Positions 26,873 to 35,677 of a DNA stretch of 64,000 bases are shown one piece after another (position 1 is the first letter of the stretch; each line of letters starts with the position of its first letter). The notes under the pieces are model-generated. The model saw only the letters and a program-made list of their open reading frames with translations. It searched no databases and was not told the origin of the DNA. This DNA comes from Paenibacillus sabuli (lineage in GTDB: Bacteria > Bacillota > Bacilli > Paenibacillales > Paenibacillaceae). The translations under genes were made by a program, and so were the position numbers. Location of the stretch: contig NZ_JACXIZ010000011.1 of assembly GCF_014705605.1 (NCBI RefSeq), positions 1 through 64,000 of the forward strand, given 5' to 3'.

Positions 26873-28714
26873 TCAAATGCCCGATTGCGCAATTTTGCGG
26901 TGCTTCTCCGCCCGCTCGCGTTCGTTCTTGTTCAAGATTTTTTTGCGCAGCCGGATCGTCTTCGGCGTAATCTCGCAATATTCGTCATCGTTCAGATACT
27001 CGAGCGCCTGCTCCAGCGAGAAGAGCAATGGTGTCTTCATCTTCACCGTGTCGTCCTTCGTCGCCGAGCGTACGTTGGTGAGCTGCTTTTCCTTGCAGAT
27101 ATTGACGATGATGTCGTTGTCGCGGTTGTGCTCGCCGACGATCATCCCCTCGTACACCTCGGTGCCCGGCTCAAGGAACAGCGTACCGCGGTCCTCGACG
27201 GACAGCATGCCGTAAAACGTGGACGAGCCGTTCTCGCTCGAGACGAGCACCCCTTGATGACGTCCGCCGACTGCCGTGCCGGCGAGCGGTCCATAGCTGT
27301 CAAAGGCGTGGTTCATGATGCCGTAGCCGCGCGTGAGGGTCAGGAATTGCGTCCGGTAGCCGATCAGGCCGCGCGCCGGGATGGTGAATTCAAGCCGCAC
27401 CTGCCCGTTGCCGTTGTTCACCATGTTGACCATCTCGGCCTTGCGCGTGCCGAGGCTCTCCATGACCGCGCCCATGCTCTCCTCGGGCACGTCGATCAGC
27501 AGCCGCTCGTACGGCTCCATGCGGGCCCCGTCGATTTCCTTGACGATGACCTCGGGCTTGGAGACCTGCAGCTCGTATCCTTCGCGCCGCATGTTCTCGA
27601 TCAGGATGCCCAGATGGAGCTCGCCGCGTCCGGAGACGACGAAGGCGTCGGGGCTATCCGTCTCGCCCACGCGCAGCGCCACGTCTGTCTCGAGCTCCTT
27701 CATCAGACGATCGCGCAGGCGCCGGGAGGTGATCCATTTGCCCTCGCGACCCGCGAACGGGCTGTTGTTGACGAGGAACGTCATCTGCAGCGTCGGCTCG
27801 TCGATCTTGAGCACCGGCAGCGCCTCCGGGTTCGCCGGGTCGGCGATCGTCTCGCCGATATTGATCTCGCGGATGCCCGCGATGGCGATGATGTCGCCCG
27901 CCCCGGCCTCGGGGATCTCCACCCGCTTCAAGCCTTGGAAGCCGAACAGCTTCTCGATGCGTGCCTGCTTGAGTCCGCCCTCGCGGGTCATGACCGCCAC
28001 CGGCTGGCCTTGCCGGATGATGCCCCGGTTGACCCGGCCGACTGCGATTCGGCCCAGATATTCGTTGTAGTCCATCAGCGTCACGAGGAATTGCAGCGGC
28101 TCCTCGACGGCTTCGGTCGGCGACGGGATGTGCGAGACGATTGTCTCGTAGAGCGCCTGCATATTCTCGTCCTGACGGTCTTCGTCCAGGCTCGAGGTCC
28201 CCATCAGCGCCGATGCGTAGACGACAGGGAAATCCAGCTGCTCGTCGTTCGCCCCCAGCTCGATGAATAGGTCCAGCACCTCGTCCACGACCTCCGCCGG
28301 GCGGGCGTTCGGACGGTCGATTTTGTTAAGTACGACGACCGGCGTGAGCTGGTGCTCCAGCGCTTTGCGCAGCACGAATTTGGTCTGCGGCATGCAGCCC
28401 TCGAATGCGTCCACGACGAGCAGGACGCCGTCGACCATTTTCATGATGCGCTCGACCTCGCCGCCAAAGTCGGCATGACCCGGCGTATCGACGATGTTAA
28501 TCAGAAATTCCTTGTACGTGATGGCGGTGTTTTTGGCTAGGATCGTAATGCCGCGTTCGCGCTCCAGATCATTGGAATCCATCGCCCGCTCCTGCACGAC
28601 CTCGTGCTCGCGGAATGTTCCGGATTGCTGCAGCAGCTTGTCTACAAGCGTAGTCTTGCCGTGGTCGACGTGCGCGATAATCGCGATGTTGCGCAAATGT
28701 TCTCTAGCATGCAT
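26873..28714 (-). CDS. typA: Translational GTPase TypA/BipA
   Basis: Ribosome-binding GTPase of the EF-G family involved in stress adaptation and 50S assembly at low temperature. About 613 residues. G1 is AHVDHGKTT, the switch region is RERGITI, G3 DTPGHADF and G4 NKIDRP. The BipA-specific C-terminal domain contains [14 protein letters not shown]. The start [10 protein letters not shown] is preferred (GGAGAG upstream) over an ATG eight codons earlier. ylaH follows, so this is the 5' gene of the yla-type block. Confidence 0.96.
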   Translation of the reverse strand: MHAREHLRNIAIIAHVDHGKTTLVDKLLQQSGTFREHEVVQERAMDSNDLERERGITILAKNTAITYKEFLINIVDTPGHADFGGEVERIMKMVDGVLLVVDAFEGCMPQTKFVLRKALEHQLTPVVVLNKIDRPNARPAEVVDEVLDLFIELGANDEQLDFPVVYASALMGTSSLDEDRQDENMQALYETIVSHIPSPTEAVEEPLQFLVTLMDYNEYLGRIAVGRVNRGIIRQGQPVAVMTREGGLKQARIEKLFGFQGLKRVEIPEAGAGDIIAIAGIREINIGETIADPANPEALPVLKIDEPTLQMTFLVNNSPFAGREGKWITSRRLRDRLMKELETDVALRVGETDSPDAFVVSGRGELHLGILIENMRREGYELQVSKPEVIVKEIDGARMEPYERLLIDVPEESMGAVMESLGTRKAEMVNMVNNGNGQVRLEFTIPARGLIGYRTQFLTLTRGYGIMNHAFDSYGPLAGTAVGGRHQGVLVSSENGSSTFYGMLSVEDRGTLFLEPGTEVYEGMIVGEHNRDNDIIVNICKEKQLTNVRSATKDDTVKMKTPLLFSLEQALEYLNDDEYCEITPKTIRLRKKILNKNERERAEKHRKIAQSGI

Positions 28715-28748
28715 AATATTCAGTTCTCTCCAGTCCAATTGGGAAATG

Positions 28749-29252
28749 TTAACGCCGAAATGATCTGCGCTGCAAGCCCAGGCGTCTGCCGAACACCATC
28801 CAGGCTCCCGCGGCGATCAAGGCGGCGGCAATCAAGTAGATGCCCCAGCTCCACAGCAGCATAAAGCCGATGCAAACCGCCGCGGCTGCAGCCAGCACGA
28901 TGGCGGCTACCTGGGCGCCGTGTGGACGGGTCAGCTCAAACATGTAGTACTCGTAAAGACCGACCGCAACGCCCAGTATAAAAAACGGCCATAAGTACTG
29001 CAGGCTCTGCCAGCCAAACAGGTTGCAGTACAAAAAGACAAGCGCGTAGGTGGAAAGCATGCCGCCGGGAATGAGCGCGATCGCCGGCAAAATGCGTCCG
29101 AAATACAGCACATGCAGCAAAACGCCCGGAATCAGCACAATCAGCGGCCAGAATACTGAGCCGATAAAACTGAACAGGCCGAGCTTTCCGAGCAAAATGA
29201 CGATGCCGGCAATAAGCATCAAAATGCCGACGGAGTATTGATTCCTGGACAT
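28749..29252 (-). CDS. LiaI/LiaF-like multi-spanning membrane protein
   Basis: A 167-residue membrane protein with about six hydrophobic helices. The first pair ([20 protein letters not shown] and [19 protein letters not shown]) resembles the LiaI/LiaF transmembrane module associated with envelope-stress systems. No cytoplasmic regulatory domain is present, and no LiaRS two-component genes are nearby, so a link to that system is only by resemblance. The real start is the ATG after AACGGGGGAAACC; a much longer open frame upstream overlaps TerC in another frame and is spurious. Confidence 0.7.
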   Translation of the reverse strand: MSRNQYSVGILMLIAGIVILLGKLGLFSFIGSVFWPLIVLIPGVLLHVLYFGRILPAIALIPGGMLSTYALVFLYCNLFGWQSLQYLWPFFILGVAVGLYEYYMFELTRPHGAQVAAIVLAAAAAVCIGFMLLWSWGIYLIAAALIAAGAWMVFGRRLGLQRRSFRR

Positions 29253-29367
29253 GCGGTTTCCCCCGTTCCTTGCAACTGGCGCCGATAAGCTTCTACGTGA
29301 GCAAGCGAAAAGGGGCTGCCGCCGTATTGCCTGCGAGACAGCGCCCTGTTTCACAACATACACAGGT

Positions 29368-29383
29368 ATGACGTTTGCGTCAT
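29368..29383. repeat. Short perfect inverted repeat upstream of the LiaI-like gene
   Basis: ATGACG-TTTG-CGTCAT, about 115 bases upstream of the LiaI-like start codon. A possible -10 (TATAAG on the minus strand, 29391-29386) with a suboptimally spaced TTGGAC lies just upstream of it. It could be an operator next to a promoter, but there is no independent support. Confidence 0.35.
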
Positions 29384-29452
29384 TTCTTATAGTGTATAGG
29401 AACCGCGTCCAAAAAACCAGTCCATCAGCAAAATCGTCAAACTTAAAACTTT

Positions 29453-30121
29453 TTAAGATAACTGTCTGCGCCGGAATCGCGGCAGCAGGGCCAGCACGAT
29501 CACGAGCGGCACGGCGAGCACCGGGAGCGCCTCCGCCGCGACAGGCGTGAGGTGCAGCGCCCGGACGGCTGCCGAGTCGTTCACGAGCATGCTGCCCGCC
29601 GCATGTCCGAGCATGCCCGCTCCGGCAAAAACCAATATCGGATAACGGCGCAGCAGCGCGCCTAATAACTGACTGCCCCACACAATCATCGGAATGCTCA
29701 GCCCGATGCCGAGCAGCATCAGCACGGGCGCGCCCTTCGCCACTGCCGCTATAGCCAGCACATTGTCCAGGCTCATCACCAGATCTGCGGCCACGATCGT
29801 CCGGATCGCGGCTTGCAGCGAGCCGGCGCGCCGGATATGCGGGCCCGCTCCCTGCTGCGCGTCGCGCAGCAGCTGCACCGCAATCCATAGCAGCAGCAAT
29901 GCGCCGACCGCTTGAAGATATGGCACCTGCAGCAGCGTGATGGCGGCCAGCGTGAGCGCGCAGCGCAAGATCACGGCGGCCGCCGAACCCCATACAATCG
30001 CTTTTTGCCGCTGACGCGGCGGCAGATGCTGGCTGGCCATGGCGATCACGAGGGCATTGTCCCCGCTGAGCAGCACGTTAATGAACACAATTTGCAGGAA
30101 GATGAGCAAGCTCTCCATCAT
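29453..30121 (-). CDS. TerC family integral membrane protein
   Basis: A 222-residue protein with seven predicted helices. The TerC signatures are NVLLSGDNALVIAMAS in helix 1 (paired acidic/amide residues thought to bind a divalent metal) and the repeat-related VAADLVMSLDNVLAIAAVAKG. TerC/MeeY-type proteins export manganese or support metallation of exported proteins. The gene is divergent from a second TerC gene. AAGGGGGGAG precedes two consecutive ATG codons; either may be used. Confidence 0.88.
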   Translation of the reverse strand: MMESLLIFLQIVFINVLLSGDNALVIAMASQHLPPRQRQKAIVWGSAAAVILRCALTLAAITLLQVPYLQAVGALLLLWIAVQLLRDAQQGAGPHIRRAGSLQAAIRTIVAADLVMSLDNVLAIAAVAKGAPVLMLLGIGLSIPMIVWGSQLLGALLRRYPILVFAGAGMLGHAAGSMLVNDSAAVRALHLTPVAAEALPVLAVPLVIVLALLPRFRRRQLS

Positions 30122-30190
30122 GGACTCCCCCCTTCATCAGAGATGTATGACGGAGCGCGAAGGGATATGTCCAAAAAAATCGGAATCTGA

Positions 30191-30196
30191 TATAAT
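30191..30196 (+). promoter_or_regulatory. -10 element (TATAAT) for the plus-strand TerC gene
   Basis: A perfect TATAAT lies about 50 bases before the plus-strand TerC start codon; the sequence 17 bases upstream (TGTCCA) is a poor -35. No yybP-ykoY manganese-riboswitch-like structure is apparent in the 127-base divergent region. Confidence 0.45.
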
Positions 30197-30248
30197 GGCT
30201 ACCAAGCTCTCAATTTTCCTACACCAGTAGAAAGAAAGGTACTGATAA

Positions 30249-30950
30249 ATGGATTTTTTATCGCTGGATTTTTTGTTTGATTTGCTGAACATCGTATTTA
30301 TCGATCTGATTCTCGCCGGCGACAATGCCATCGTGATCGGGATGGCGGCGCGCAATCTGCCCAAAGACAAGCAAAAATCGGCGATCTTCCTGGGCACCGG
30401 CGGCGCGATCGGCATCCGCATCGTGGCGACGATTCTCGTCGTCAATCTGCTCCACGTGCCATGGCTGCAGCTGATCGGCGGACTGCTGCTCGTCTGGATC
30501 GCCTACAAGCTGCTGGTACAGGAGGACGCGCACGGCGACATCAAGGCGGGAGCAACGCTGTGGGCATCGGTGCGGACGATCGTCATCGCCGACGCCGCCA
30601 TGGGCCTCGACAATGTCATCGCCGTAGCCGGCGCCGCGCACGGCGAGACGATTCTGGTCGTGCTCGGCCTGCTGATTAGCGTACCGGTCATCGTGTGGGG
30701 CAGCACGTTGTTCATCAAAGTCATGGACAAGCTGCCCTGGATCGTGTACATCGGGTCCGGGGTGCTCGCCTACACCGCATCCAAAATGATCACGCATGAA
30801 GCCAGCTTTCACGCCTTCTTTGACAATTCGCTGATTTACTGGTCTTTCATCGTGCTTGTGATCGGCGCTGTAATCGCCGCCGGCTATGCGACCAATGCCC
30901 TGCGCAAGCGCAACGCATTGCCGCATTCGCCCAGCAGGGAGTCGCATTGA
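30249..30950 (+). CDS. TerC family integral membrane protein (second copy, divergent)
   Basis: A 233-residue protein with seven predicted helices and the same signatures as its divergent neighbour: FIDLILAGDNAIVIGMAARNLP in the first helix and VIADAAMGLDNVIAVAGAAHG in the second half. It is closest in type to YjbE of Bacilli (manganese efflux related). It differs from the other copy in lacking the long inserted loop after helix 3 and in its basic C-terminus (NALRKRNALPHSPSRESH). AGAAAGG precedes the ATG. A rho-independent terminator overlaps its 3' end. Confidence 0.9.
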   Translation: MDFLSLDFLFDLLNIVFIDLILAGDNAIVIGMAARNLPKDKQKSAIFLGTGGAIGIRIVATILVVNLLHVPWLQLIGGLLLVWIAYKLLVQEDAHGDIKAGATLWASVRTIVIADAAMGLDNVIAVAGAAHGETILVVLGLLISVPVIVWGSTLFIKVMDKLPWIVYIGSGVLAYTASKMITHEASFHAFFDNSLIYWSFIVLVIGAVIAAGYATNALRKRNALPHSPSRESH

Positions 30951-30968
30951 CGCCCTGCTTTTTCTTTT
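30933..30968 (+). terminator. Terminator overlapping the 3' end of the plus-strand TerC gene
   Basis: A seven-base stem AGCAGGG/CCCTGCT with a 13-base loop that contains the TerC stop codon, followed by TTTTCTTTT. It also lies at the thiI stop codon of the convergent gene. Confidence 0.75.
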
Positions 30969-32226
30969 AGAACCAGTCCGGCTCGTCCTCGTCCATGGCG
31001 GCGTCGCGCTCCGCAGCATGGCGGGAGGATTCCGATTCGCCGGCGCGCAGCTCCAGTGTCTCCGTCTGCGCCAGCGCTGCCTCCAGCAGCCCTTGCAGAT
31101 CGGTCATGCCGTGCTCGATGCGCTCGACGATGCGCAGGTTCGGATTGGTGCTCGGCGACCGCGGCACAAACAGCGTGCAGCAATCCTCATAGGGCAGAAT
31201 CGACGTCTCGTACGTACCGATTCGCACCGCGAGGTCGATAATCTCCTGCTTGTCCTGCATCACCAACGGGCGCAGCAGCGGCAGCACGGCGGCGCGGCCG
31301 ATGACATTCATGCTTCCCAGCGTCTGCGAGGCGACCTGGCCGAGACTGTCGCCCGTCACGAGCGCATGCGCGCCTTGGCGCTCGGCCAGCCGTTCGGCGA
31401 TGCGCAGCATCGCGCGTCGCATGAGCGTGATCGTCAAAGACGGCTGACCGGTCGACGCCAGGGCCGTCTGAATGTCGGTGAAGGGCACAATATGCATGCG
31501 CATTCGTCCGTCCCCGCAGCCGGCCAGCTTTCGCGCCAGCGTCAATGCCTTGTCCTTCGCCTCGTCGCTCGTGTATGGCGGGCTCGCGAAGTGTATCGCT
31601 TCGAGCTCCAGCCCTTTGCGCATCGCATGCCAGCCCGCTACCGGACTGTCAATGCCTCCGGACAACAGCAGCAGCGCCTTGCCGTTGGTGCCGTAAGGGA
31701 AGCCGCCGACTCCCGGCAGCACCTCGCAAAAGACATAGGCCGCGTTTTCTTTGATTTCCACGCGCAGCTCCAGCTGCGGGCGGTGGACGTCCACTCGCAG
31801 CTTCGGATACTGCTGCAGCACATGGCGGCCGACGAGATGATTCATCTCCTGAGAAGTATGCGGAAAGGCCTTCCACACCCGGCGCACCGTCACCTTGAAT
31901 GTCTGCTCCGCTTCTCCCCGATGCCGAAGCACGGCCAGGGCCGCGCTTCGTATCCCCTCCAGCTGCGGCTCTGTGCTGCGTACGGGACTTACCGAGCCAA
32001 TTCCGAATACCCTCCGCAGCTTGTCTGCCACCGGACGATAATCGAGGCCGTGCAGCGCAATATAAATTCTGCCGTATTCCTGCAGGACTTCCGATTCGGG
32101 AAAAGCGGCAATCGCCTGCTTGACCTGCTTGGCCATCCGCTGCTCGAATCGTCTCCGATTGCGTCCCTTCAGCGTAAATTCGCCGAGTCTTACCATGAGC
32201 AAGTCATAGCTGCCCGTCTCTGTCAA
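30967..32226 (-). CDS. thiI: tRNA 4-thiouridine sulfurtransferase ThiI
   Basis: ThiI adenylates U8 of tRNA and inserts sulfur received from a cysteine desulfurase, giving 4-thiouridine. About 419 residues: N-terminal ferredoxin-like and THUMP domains (VRLGEFTLKGRNRRRFEQRM) and the PP-loop ATPase LLLLSGGIDSPVAGW. The C-terminal segment contains DCCTLFVPRSPSTNP. No rhodanese domain, as usual in Gram-positives. A TTG start is inferred: AAAGGAGGGG lies six bases before it, and no better codon exists. A much longer open frame upstream overlaps the desulfurase gene and is not coding. Confidence 0.93.
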   Translation of the reverse strand: MTETGSYDLLMVRLGEFTLKGRNRRRFEQRMAKQVKQAIAAFPESEVLQEYGRIYIALHGLDYRPVADKLRRVFGIGSVSPVRSTEPQLEGIRSAALAVLRHRGEAEQTFKVTVRRVWKAFPHTSQEMNHLVGRHVLQQYPKLRVDVHRPQLELRVEIKENAAYVFCEVLPGVGGFPYGTNGKALLLLSGGIDSPVAGWHAMRKGLELEAIHFASPPYTSDEAKDKALTLARKLAGCGDGRMRMHIVPFTDIQTALASTGQPSLTITLMRRAMLRIAERLAERQGAHALVTGDSLGQVASQTLGSMNVIGRAAVLPLLRPLVMQDKQEIIDLAVRIGTYETSILPYEDCCTLFVPRSPSTNPNLRIVERIEHGMTDLQGLLEAALAQTETLELRAGESESSRHAAERDAAMDEDEPDWF

Positions 32227-32252
32227 TCGAGGCCCCTCCTTTAACCTTACCT

Positions 32253-33419
32253 TTAAACCAGCCGCCGCAGCGGCTTTAATTTCGCAACTGTCATACGTAA
32301 TCGTTCCACAAGGCTGTCTATAGCCGCTTCCGTGTGCTCGTCTCCAAAGCTGATGCGAATGCCCGCCAGCGCCTCCACCTGGGAGTGCCCCATCGCCAGC
32401 AGCACCGCGCTCGGACGTTCGTCGCGCGAGGAGCAAGCCGATTTGGTGGAGACGATGACGCCGTGCTTCTCCAGCATATGGACGATGACCTCTGCCTTGA
32501 GACCCGGATAACACAAGGCGAGAATATGCGGCGCTGCCCGCCCTTCGCTCACCTCGCTCGTATCGCCGCCGATGAGGTGCAGCTCGGGAATAGCGCTGAC
32601 GCCGCTCACCAGCCGGGCGCGAAGGCGACTCATCTGAACGTGCCGCGCTTCTTGCTGCTCCACTGCCAGACGCAGCGCCTTGGCCGCCGCGACAATCGCA
32701 GCGGTGTTGGGCGTGCCGGCACGCAATCCGGCCTCCTGCTTGCCGCCGCGCAGTTGGGCGTCCAGCAGCTTCGGATTGCGGACGTAGAGCCATCCCGCTC
32801 CGCGCGGGCCGCGCAGCTTGTGCGCCGACACGCTGAGCAGGTCGACCCCCCATTCCGCCGGCCGGACCGGCAGCTTGCCGACGCTTTGCACCGCGTCGAC
32901 GTGATACAGCGTCTTGGGGCGGTCCTTGAGCAGCGCCCCGATTTCGGCGATCGGCTGCACCGCGCCGACCTCGTTGTTGACATGCATGATGCTGACCAGG
33001 ATCGTGTCGGCGGTCAGCGCTTCGGCCACTTGTCCGGCCTTGATCCGCCCTTGCCGATCCACCGGCAAATACGTCACCCTGTAGCCCTCTCGTTCCAACT
33101 GTCGGCACGGCTCCAGCACAGACGGATGTTCAATCGCCGTCGTGACAATATGCCGGCCGCGGTGCCGCGCGGCGCGCGCCGCCCCCAGCAGCGCCAGATT
33201 ATTGCTTTCGGTCCCCCCGGACGTGAAGACCCACTGTCTGCTCTCCCCGCCCAGCTGTGACGCAGCCGCCTCGCGAGCACGCTCGATGAGCTTGCTCGCC
33301 TCGGCGCCGGCGCGGTGCAGCGCGCCCGGATTCGCGTAATGGCGCGTCATGACCTCAGCCATTGTCCGCACGACATCCTCGCGAGGCGGCGTGGACGCGC
33401 AATGGTCGAAATATAACAT
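32253..33419 (-). CDS. nifZ: Cysteine desulfurase (NifS-like) paired with ThiI
   Basis: A pyridoxal-phosphate enzyme that releases sulfur from cysteine as a protein persulfide. About 388 residues beginning MLYFDHCASTPPREDVV. The PLP-lysine motif is SAHKLRGPRGAGWLYV and the active-site cysteine loop is STKSACSSRDERPS. Its immediate linkage to thiI (26 bases) matches the nifZ-thiI pair of B. subtilis, so tRNA thiolation rather than general Fe-S assembly is the probable role. The ATG follows GGAGGAAAG; the 45-codon upstream extension of the frame is ignored because it runs through a hairpin. Confidence 0.93.
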   Translation of the reverse strand: MLYFDHCASTPPREDVVRTMAEVMTRHYANPGALHRAGAEASKLIERAREAAASQLGGESRQWVFTSGGTESNNLALLGAARAARHRGRHIVTTAIEHPSVLEPCRQLEREGYRVTYLPVDRQGRIKAGQVAEALTADTILVSIMHVNNEVGAVQPIAEIGALLKDRPKTLYHVDAVQSVGKLPVRPAEWGVDLLSVSAHKLRGPRGAGWLYVRNPKLLDAQLRGGKQEAGLRAGTPNTAAIVAAAKALRLAVEQQEARHVQMSRLRARLVSGVSAIPELHLIGGDTSEVSEGRAAPHILALCYPGLKAEVIVHMLEKHGVIVSTKSACSSRDERPSAVLLAMGHSQVEALAGIRISFGDEHTEAAIDSLVERLRMTVAKLKPLRRLV

Positions 33420-33451
33420 TCTTTCCACTTTCCTCCTTCCTTGCGGTGCTG

Positions 33452-33508
33452 AAAAAAGAAAAGGACCTGCGTGGGGCAGGCGTGCGCCTCCCTCGCAGGT
33501 TGGGTCCT
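33452..33508 (-). terminator. Probable terminator after the lytic transglycosylase gene
   Basis: On the minus strand AGGAC.../CCTGCG pairs with CGCAGG/TCCT around a GC-rich loop, with a bulge, and is followed by TTTTCTTTTTTC. It lies between the transglycosylase stop and the desulfurase start, so attenuation of the desulfurase gene is an alternative reading. Confidence 0.5.
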
Positions 33509-33550
33509 CCTGCCCGTCTCCGGGCGGCCAATCGGCAAAGCCGATTTTCG

Positions 33551-34276
33551 TCACGATGCGTCGTATTGCCGGTAAGCGTCCATGACTTTGCCCAAATAAT
33601 TCCGAGTTTCTTCCGGAAGACGCGAGAGACCTGCCTGTATGGCCTGGTCGTCGTGCAACCCGAGCCGATCGACCCTGCCCGGACCGGCATTGTAGGCCGC
33701 GAGCGCTGTCAACGTATTGCCGTCGTATTTGCGCAGCAGCTCACTCAAATAACGCGTACCCCCATTAATATTCTGCACCGGATCGTACGGATTCGTCACG
33801 CCAAGTCCGCGCGCCGTCCCGGGCATCAACTGCATCAAGCCTTGCGCGCCTGCGGACGATACCGCATCCAGACGAAATTCCGACTCGACGTCGACGACCG
33901 CTTTGATCAGCGCGGCATCCACGCCGTATGTACGAGCAGCTGTGTCGATCAAGCCGTCGAACCGGTCTCGGCCCCAGCTTGGCGCAAGGGCCGTCGAATC
34001 GGAGCTCGCGTCGCTTGGCGCCGCTGTCGAAGCAGTAGCAGCAGGGACCCCCGCAAAGACGCTCGGCGCCGAGGTTCCTGATGAGAACAGCTCCGTCACC
34101 GGACGAATCCGCGCGATCGGCAGCTCCGTCGAGCTGCTCAGCAGCTGCTGCAGCAGCGAATCGAACGATGCGCCGGCGCTCGTCCCGACGGCGGTGCGCT
34201 GTGTGACAGTTTCTGCCGGACGCCAGTCCAGCTTCAGCATGCTCGAGACCATGCGGGGATCAATCGACATCGACAT
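33551..34276 (-). CDS. Lytic transglycosylase with C-terminal SLT domain
   Basis: A 241-residue protein whose C-terminal 110 residues are a soluble lytic transglycosylase (goose lysozyme-like) domain. It shows VVDVESEFRLDAVSSAGAQGLMQ with the catalytic Glu, LMPGTARGLGV, NINGGTRYLSELL and ALAAYNAGPGRVDR. The N-terminal half is Ser/Ala/Thr-rich and probably disordered. There is no recognisable signal peptide, a feature shared with B. subtilis YjbJ-type proteins. It cleaves peptidoglycan glycan strands. AAGGAGG precedes the start. Confidence 0.88.
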   Translation of the reverse strand: MSMSIDPRMVSSMLKLDWRPAETVTQRTAVGTSAGASFDSLLQQLLSSSTELPIARIRPVTELFSSGTSAPSVFAGVPAATASTAAPSDASSDSTALAPSWGRDRFDGLIDTAARTYGVDAALIKAVVDVESEFRLDAVSSAGAQGLMQLMPGTARGLGVTNPYDPVQNINGGTRYLSELLRKYDGNTLTALAAYNAGPGRVDRLGLHDDQAIQAGLSRLPEETRNYLGKVMDAYRQYDAS

Positions 34277-34345
34277 TATGGGCCTCCTTCCGATTCGTTT
34301 ACATTTCTTTCATTGTACACCTTTTGCATGTCCGCCGCCAGTCCC

Positions 34346-34380
34346 ATAAAACAAGCCGGCGGCACTGGGATGCCGCCGGC
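34346..34380 (-). terminator. Terminator of the DUF1540/DUF4190-like operon
   Basis: A perfect ten-base stem GCCGGCGGCA/TGCCGCCGGC, followed on the minus strand by TTGTTTTATGG, a few bases beyond the DUF4190-like stop codon. Confidence 0.88.
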
Positions 34381-34386
34381 TCGCAT

Positions 34387-34734
34387 CTAGAGCAGGCTGT
34401 AATAAAGAGGGACTACTACCAGATTGACGACGAATGCAATCAGTCCAAGCGCAATTGACCAGACGCCGAGCCGCCTCCCGCCCTGACGATAAGCCATCGC
34501 CCCGAGCACGACAGCCGCCGCCCCCAGCAGCAGAGGCCAGACGAACCAAGAGGCGATGGCAAAGCCCAGCGCCGTCCAGCCGAGAGCTCGGCCGGCGTCG
34601 CGCAAGTCTGCCTCGCCTTTGGCCACCCGTTCGCTGCCGGATTGCCCGGGCGCAAACGGGGCCAGCTCGGCCGATGCCTCTACTTCATCCGCGGATCGTC
34701 GCGGCGGCCTGCTTCCATGCTTGTCAGCAGCCAC
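34387..34734 (-). CDS. DUF4190-like small membrane protein
   Basis: A 115-residue protein. The charged N-terminal half is probably disordered (SADEVEASAELAPF). Two hydrophobic stretches follow (ALGFAIASWFVWPLLLGAAAVVLGAMAY and LGVWSIALGLIAFVVNLVVVPLYYSLL), with the small-residue pattern of DUF4190 domains. Function unknown. Its start overlaps the end of the DUF1540 gene, so the two are probably co-translated. Confidence 0.7.
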   Translation of the reverse strand: MAADKHGSRPPRRSADEVEASAELAPFAPGQSGSERVAKGEADLRDAGRALGWTALGFAIASWFVWPLLLGAAAVVLGAMAYRQGGRRLGVWSIALGLIAFVVNLVVVPLYYSLL

Positions 34735-34945
34735 AGCTTTCGTCCTTTTGCTTGAACGTGTGGCAGCAGGTTACGGAGGAAGAATTCGCGGCATCCCGGT
34801 GCTCCGCACCGAGTCCTTCGTCGGCAAATTCCGTATCCATGTCGGCATGCTTGTCCACGTCGATCATAATCTGATCCGCCGCGCACTGATTGCCATGCTC
34901 CCAGAATGAACAGTTGGACACGCTGCATTTTACGCCCTTCGGCAT
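34724..34945 (-). CDS. DUF1540 family small cysteine-rich protein
   Basis: A 73-residue protein beginning MPKGVKCSVSNCSFWEHGNQCAADQIMID, the DUF1540 signature with conserved cysteines. A second cysteine cluster lies at the end (VTCCHTFKQKDESCGC). The eight cysteines suggest metal binding; these proteins are common in spore-formers and uncharacterised. The ATG follows GGAGGTGAT; the open frame has seven more upstream codons. Confidence 0.85.
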   Translation of the reverse strand: MPKGVKCSVSNCSFWEHGNQCAADQIMIDVDKHADMDTEFADEGLGAEHRDAANSSSVTCCHTFKQKDESCGC

Positions 34946-34997
34946 ATCGATCACCTCCGTTAACAATTTTCCCGTTACGGAGGTCGGCTATGCCGCC

Positions 34998-35498
34998 CTA
35001 TTTCTGGCGCTGCATCCGTTGCTGCGTCATATAGTCGCTTTCGTAATACGACAGATCGTCGCGCAATTCCTCAAATACCTTGGACAGACCAAGCACGATA
35101 TCGCGCGCCGGGCGAACCGGTTTGAAGAGAAACCGGATCGCATCCTGACCGGTATATGCGTATCTTCCGTCCTCGGAATAGCCTTCATTTTTGGGATAAA
35201 AATATCCGTTTACGCAATTGTGATACACATCGTACAAGGCGCGTTCGCCGAATTGGCCGTCAAAATTCGGTCGGCGCAGCGTCACCCCGAGCTTTTCGTA
35301 CGACACCTCGGAAAACACCAGCAAATGGCGAAGATCCGAAAGCAATCCTTTATAAAAAGGTTCCGCGTTGTCGCCTTCTTGGCCTGCGGCAAGTGCAGGA
35401 ATGGAATATTCATTCAAAAAAGCTTCCAGCTGGCCGATCACGAGCTTTAATTTTTCCCGAGTCGTTTCACACAGCTGTTTCACGTTGGCAGATGGCAT
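34998..35498 (-). CDS. DUF3907 protein (YpuI family)
   Basis: A 166-residue soluble protein beginning MPSANVKQLCETTREKLKL, with conserved aromatic stretches NGYFYPKNEGYSEDGRYAYTGQDAIRF and DLSYYESDYMTQQRM. It matches YpuI/DUF3907, a Bacilli family of unknown function. AAAGGGGAC precedes the ATG; an upstream in-frame start would add 16 residues of low plausibility. It is separated by about 50 bases from the DUF1540 gene. Confidence 0.82.
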   Translation of the reverse strand: MPSANVKQLCETTREKLKLVIGQLEAFLNEYSIPALAAGQEGDNAEPFYKGLLSDLRHLLVFSEVSYEKLGVTLRRPNFDGQFGERALYDVYHNCVNGYFYPKNEGYSEDGRYAYTGQDAIRFLFKPVRPARDIVLGLSKVFEELRDDLSYYESDYMTQQRMQRQK

Positions 35499-35677
35499 AA
35501 GATGCTGTCCCCTTTCATTTCCCCAAACACATGTTACGTTTATCACCCCAATGGTACCACAAATTGCATCGAAGTGATACTGCTGTTTGACCCGGCCAGA
35601 CGTATATTTTCGATTCGTCAGCCTGATGCTAAACGTATTTCCCAGCGAACCTGACGATCATGGAGGTGCACGTACAA

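Noticed and set aside
28749-29252. A complete LiaFSR-type stress module
   Set aside because: Only the membrane part is present; no histidine kinase or response regulator gene is in the window.
29253-29993. Upstream 247-codon extension of the LiaI-like frame
   Set aside because: The extension overlaps the TerC gene in another frame and shows shadow composition; the ATG at 29252 has its own ribosome site.
32227-33108. Upstream extension of the ThiI frame
   Set aside because: It overlaps the cysteine desulfurase gene out of frame; the TTG after AAAGGAGGGG gives a normal ThiI.
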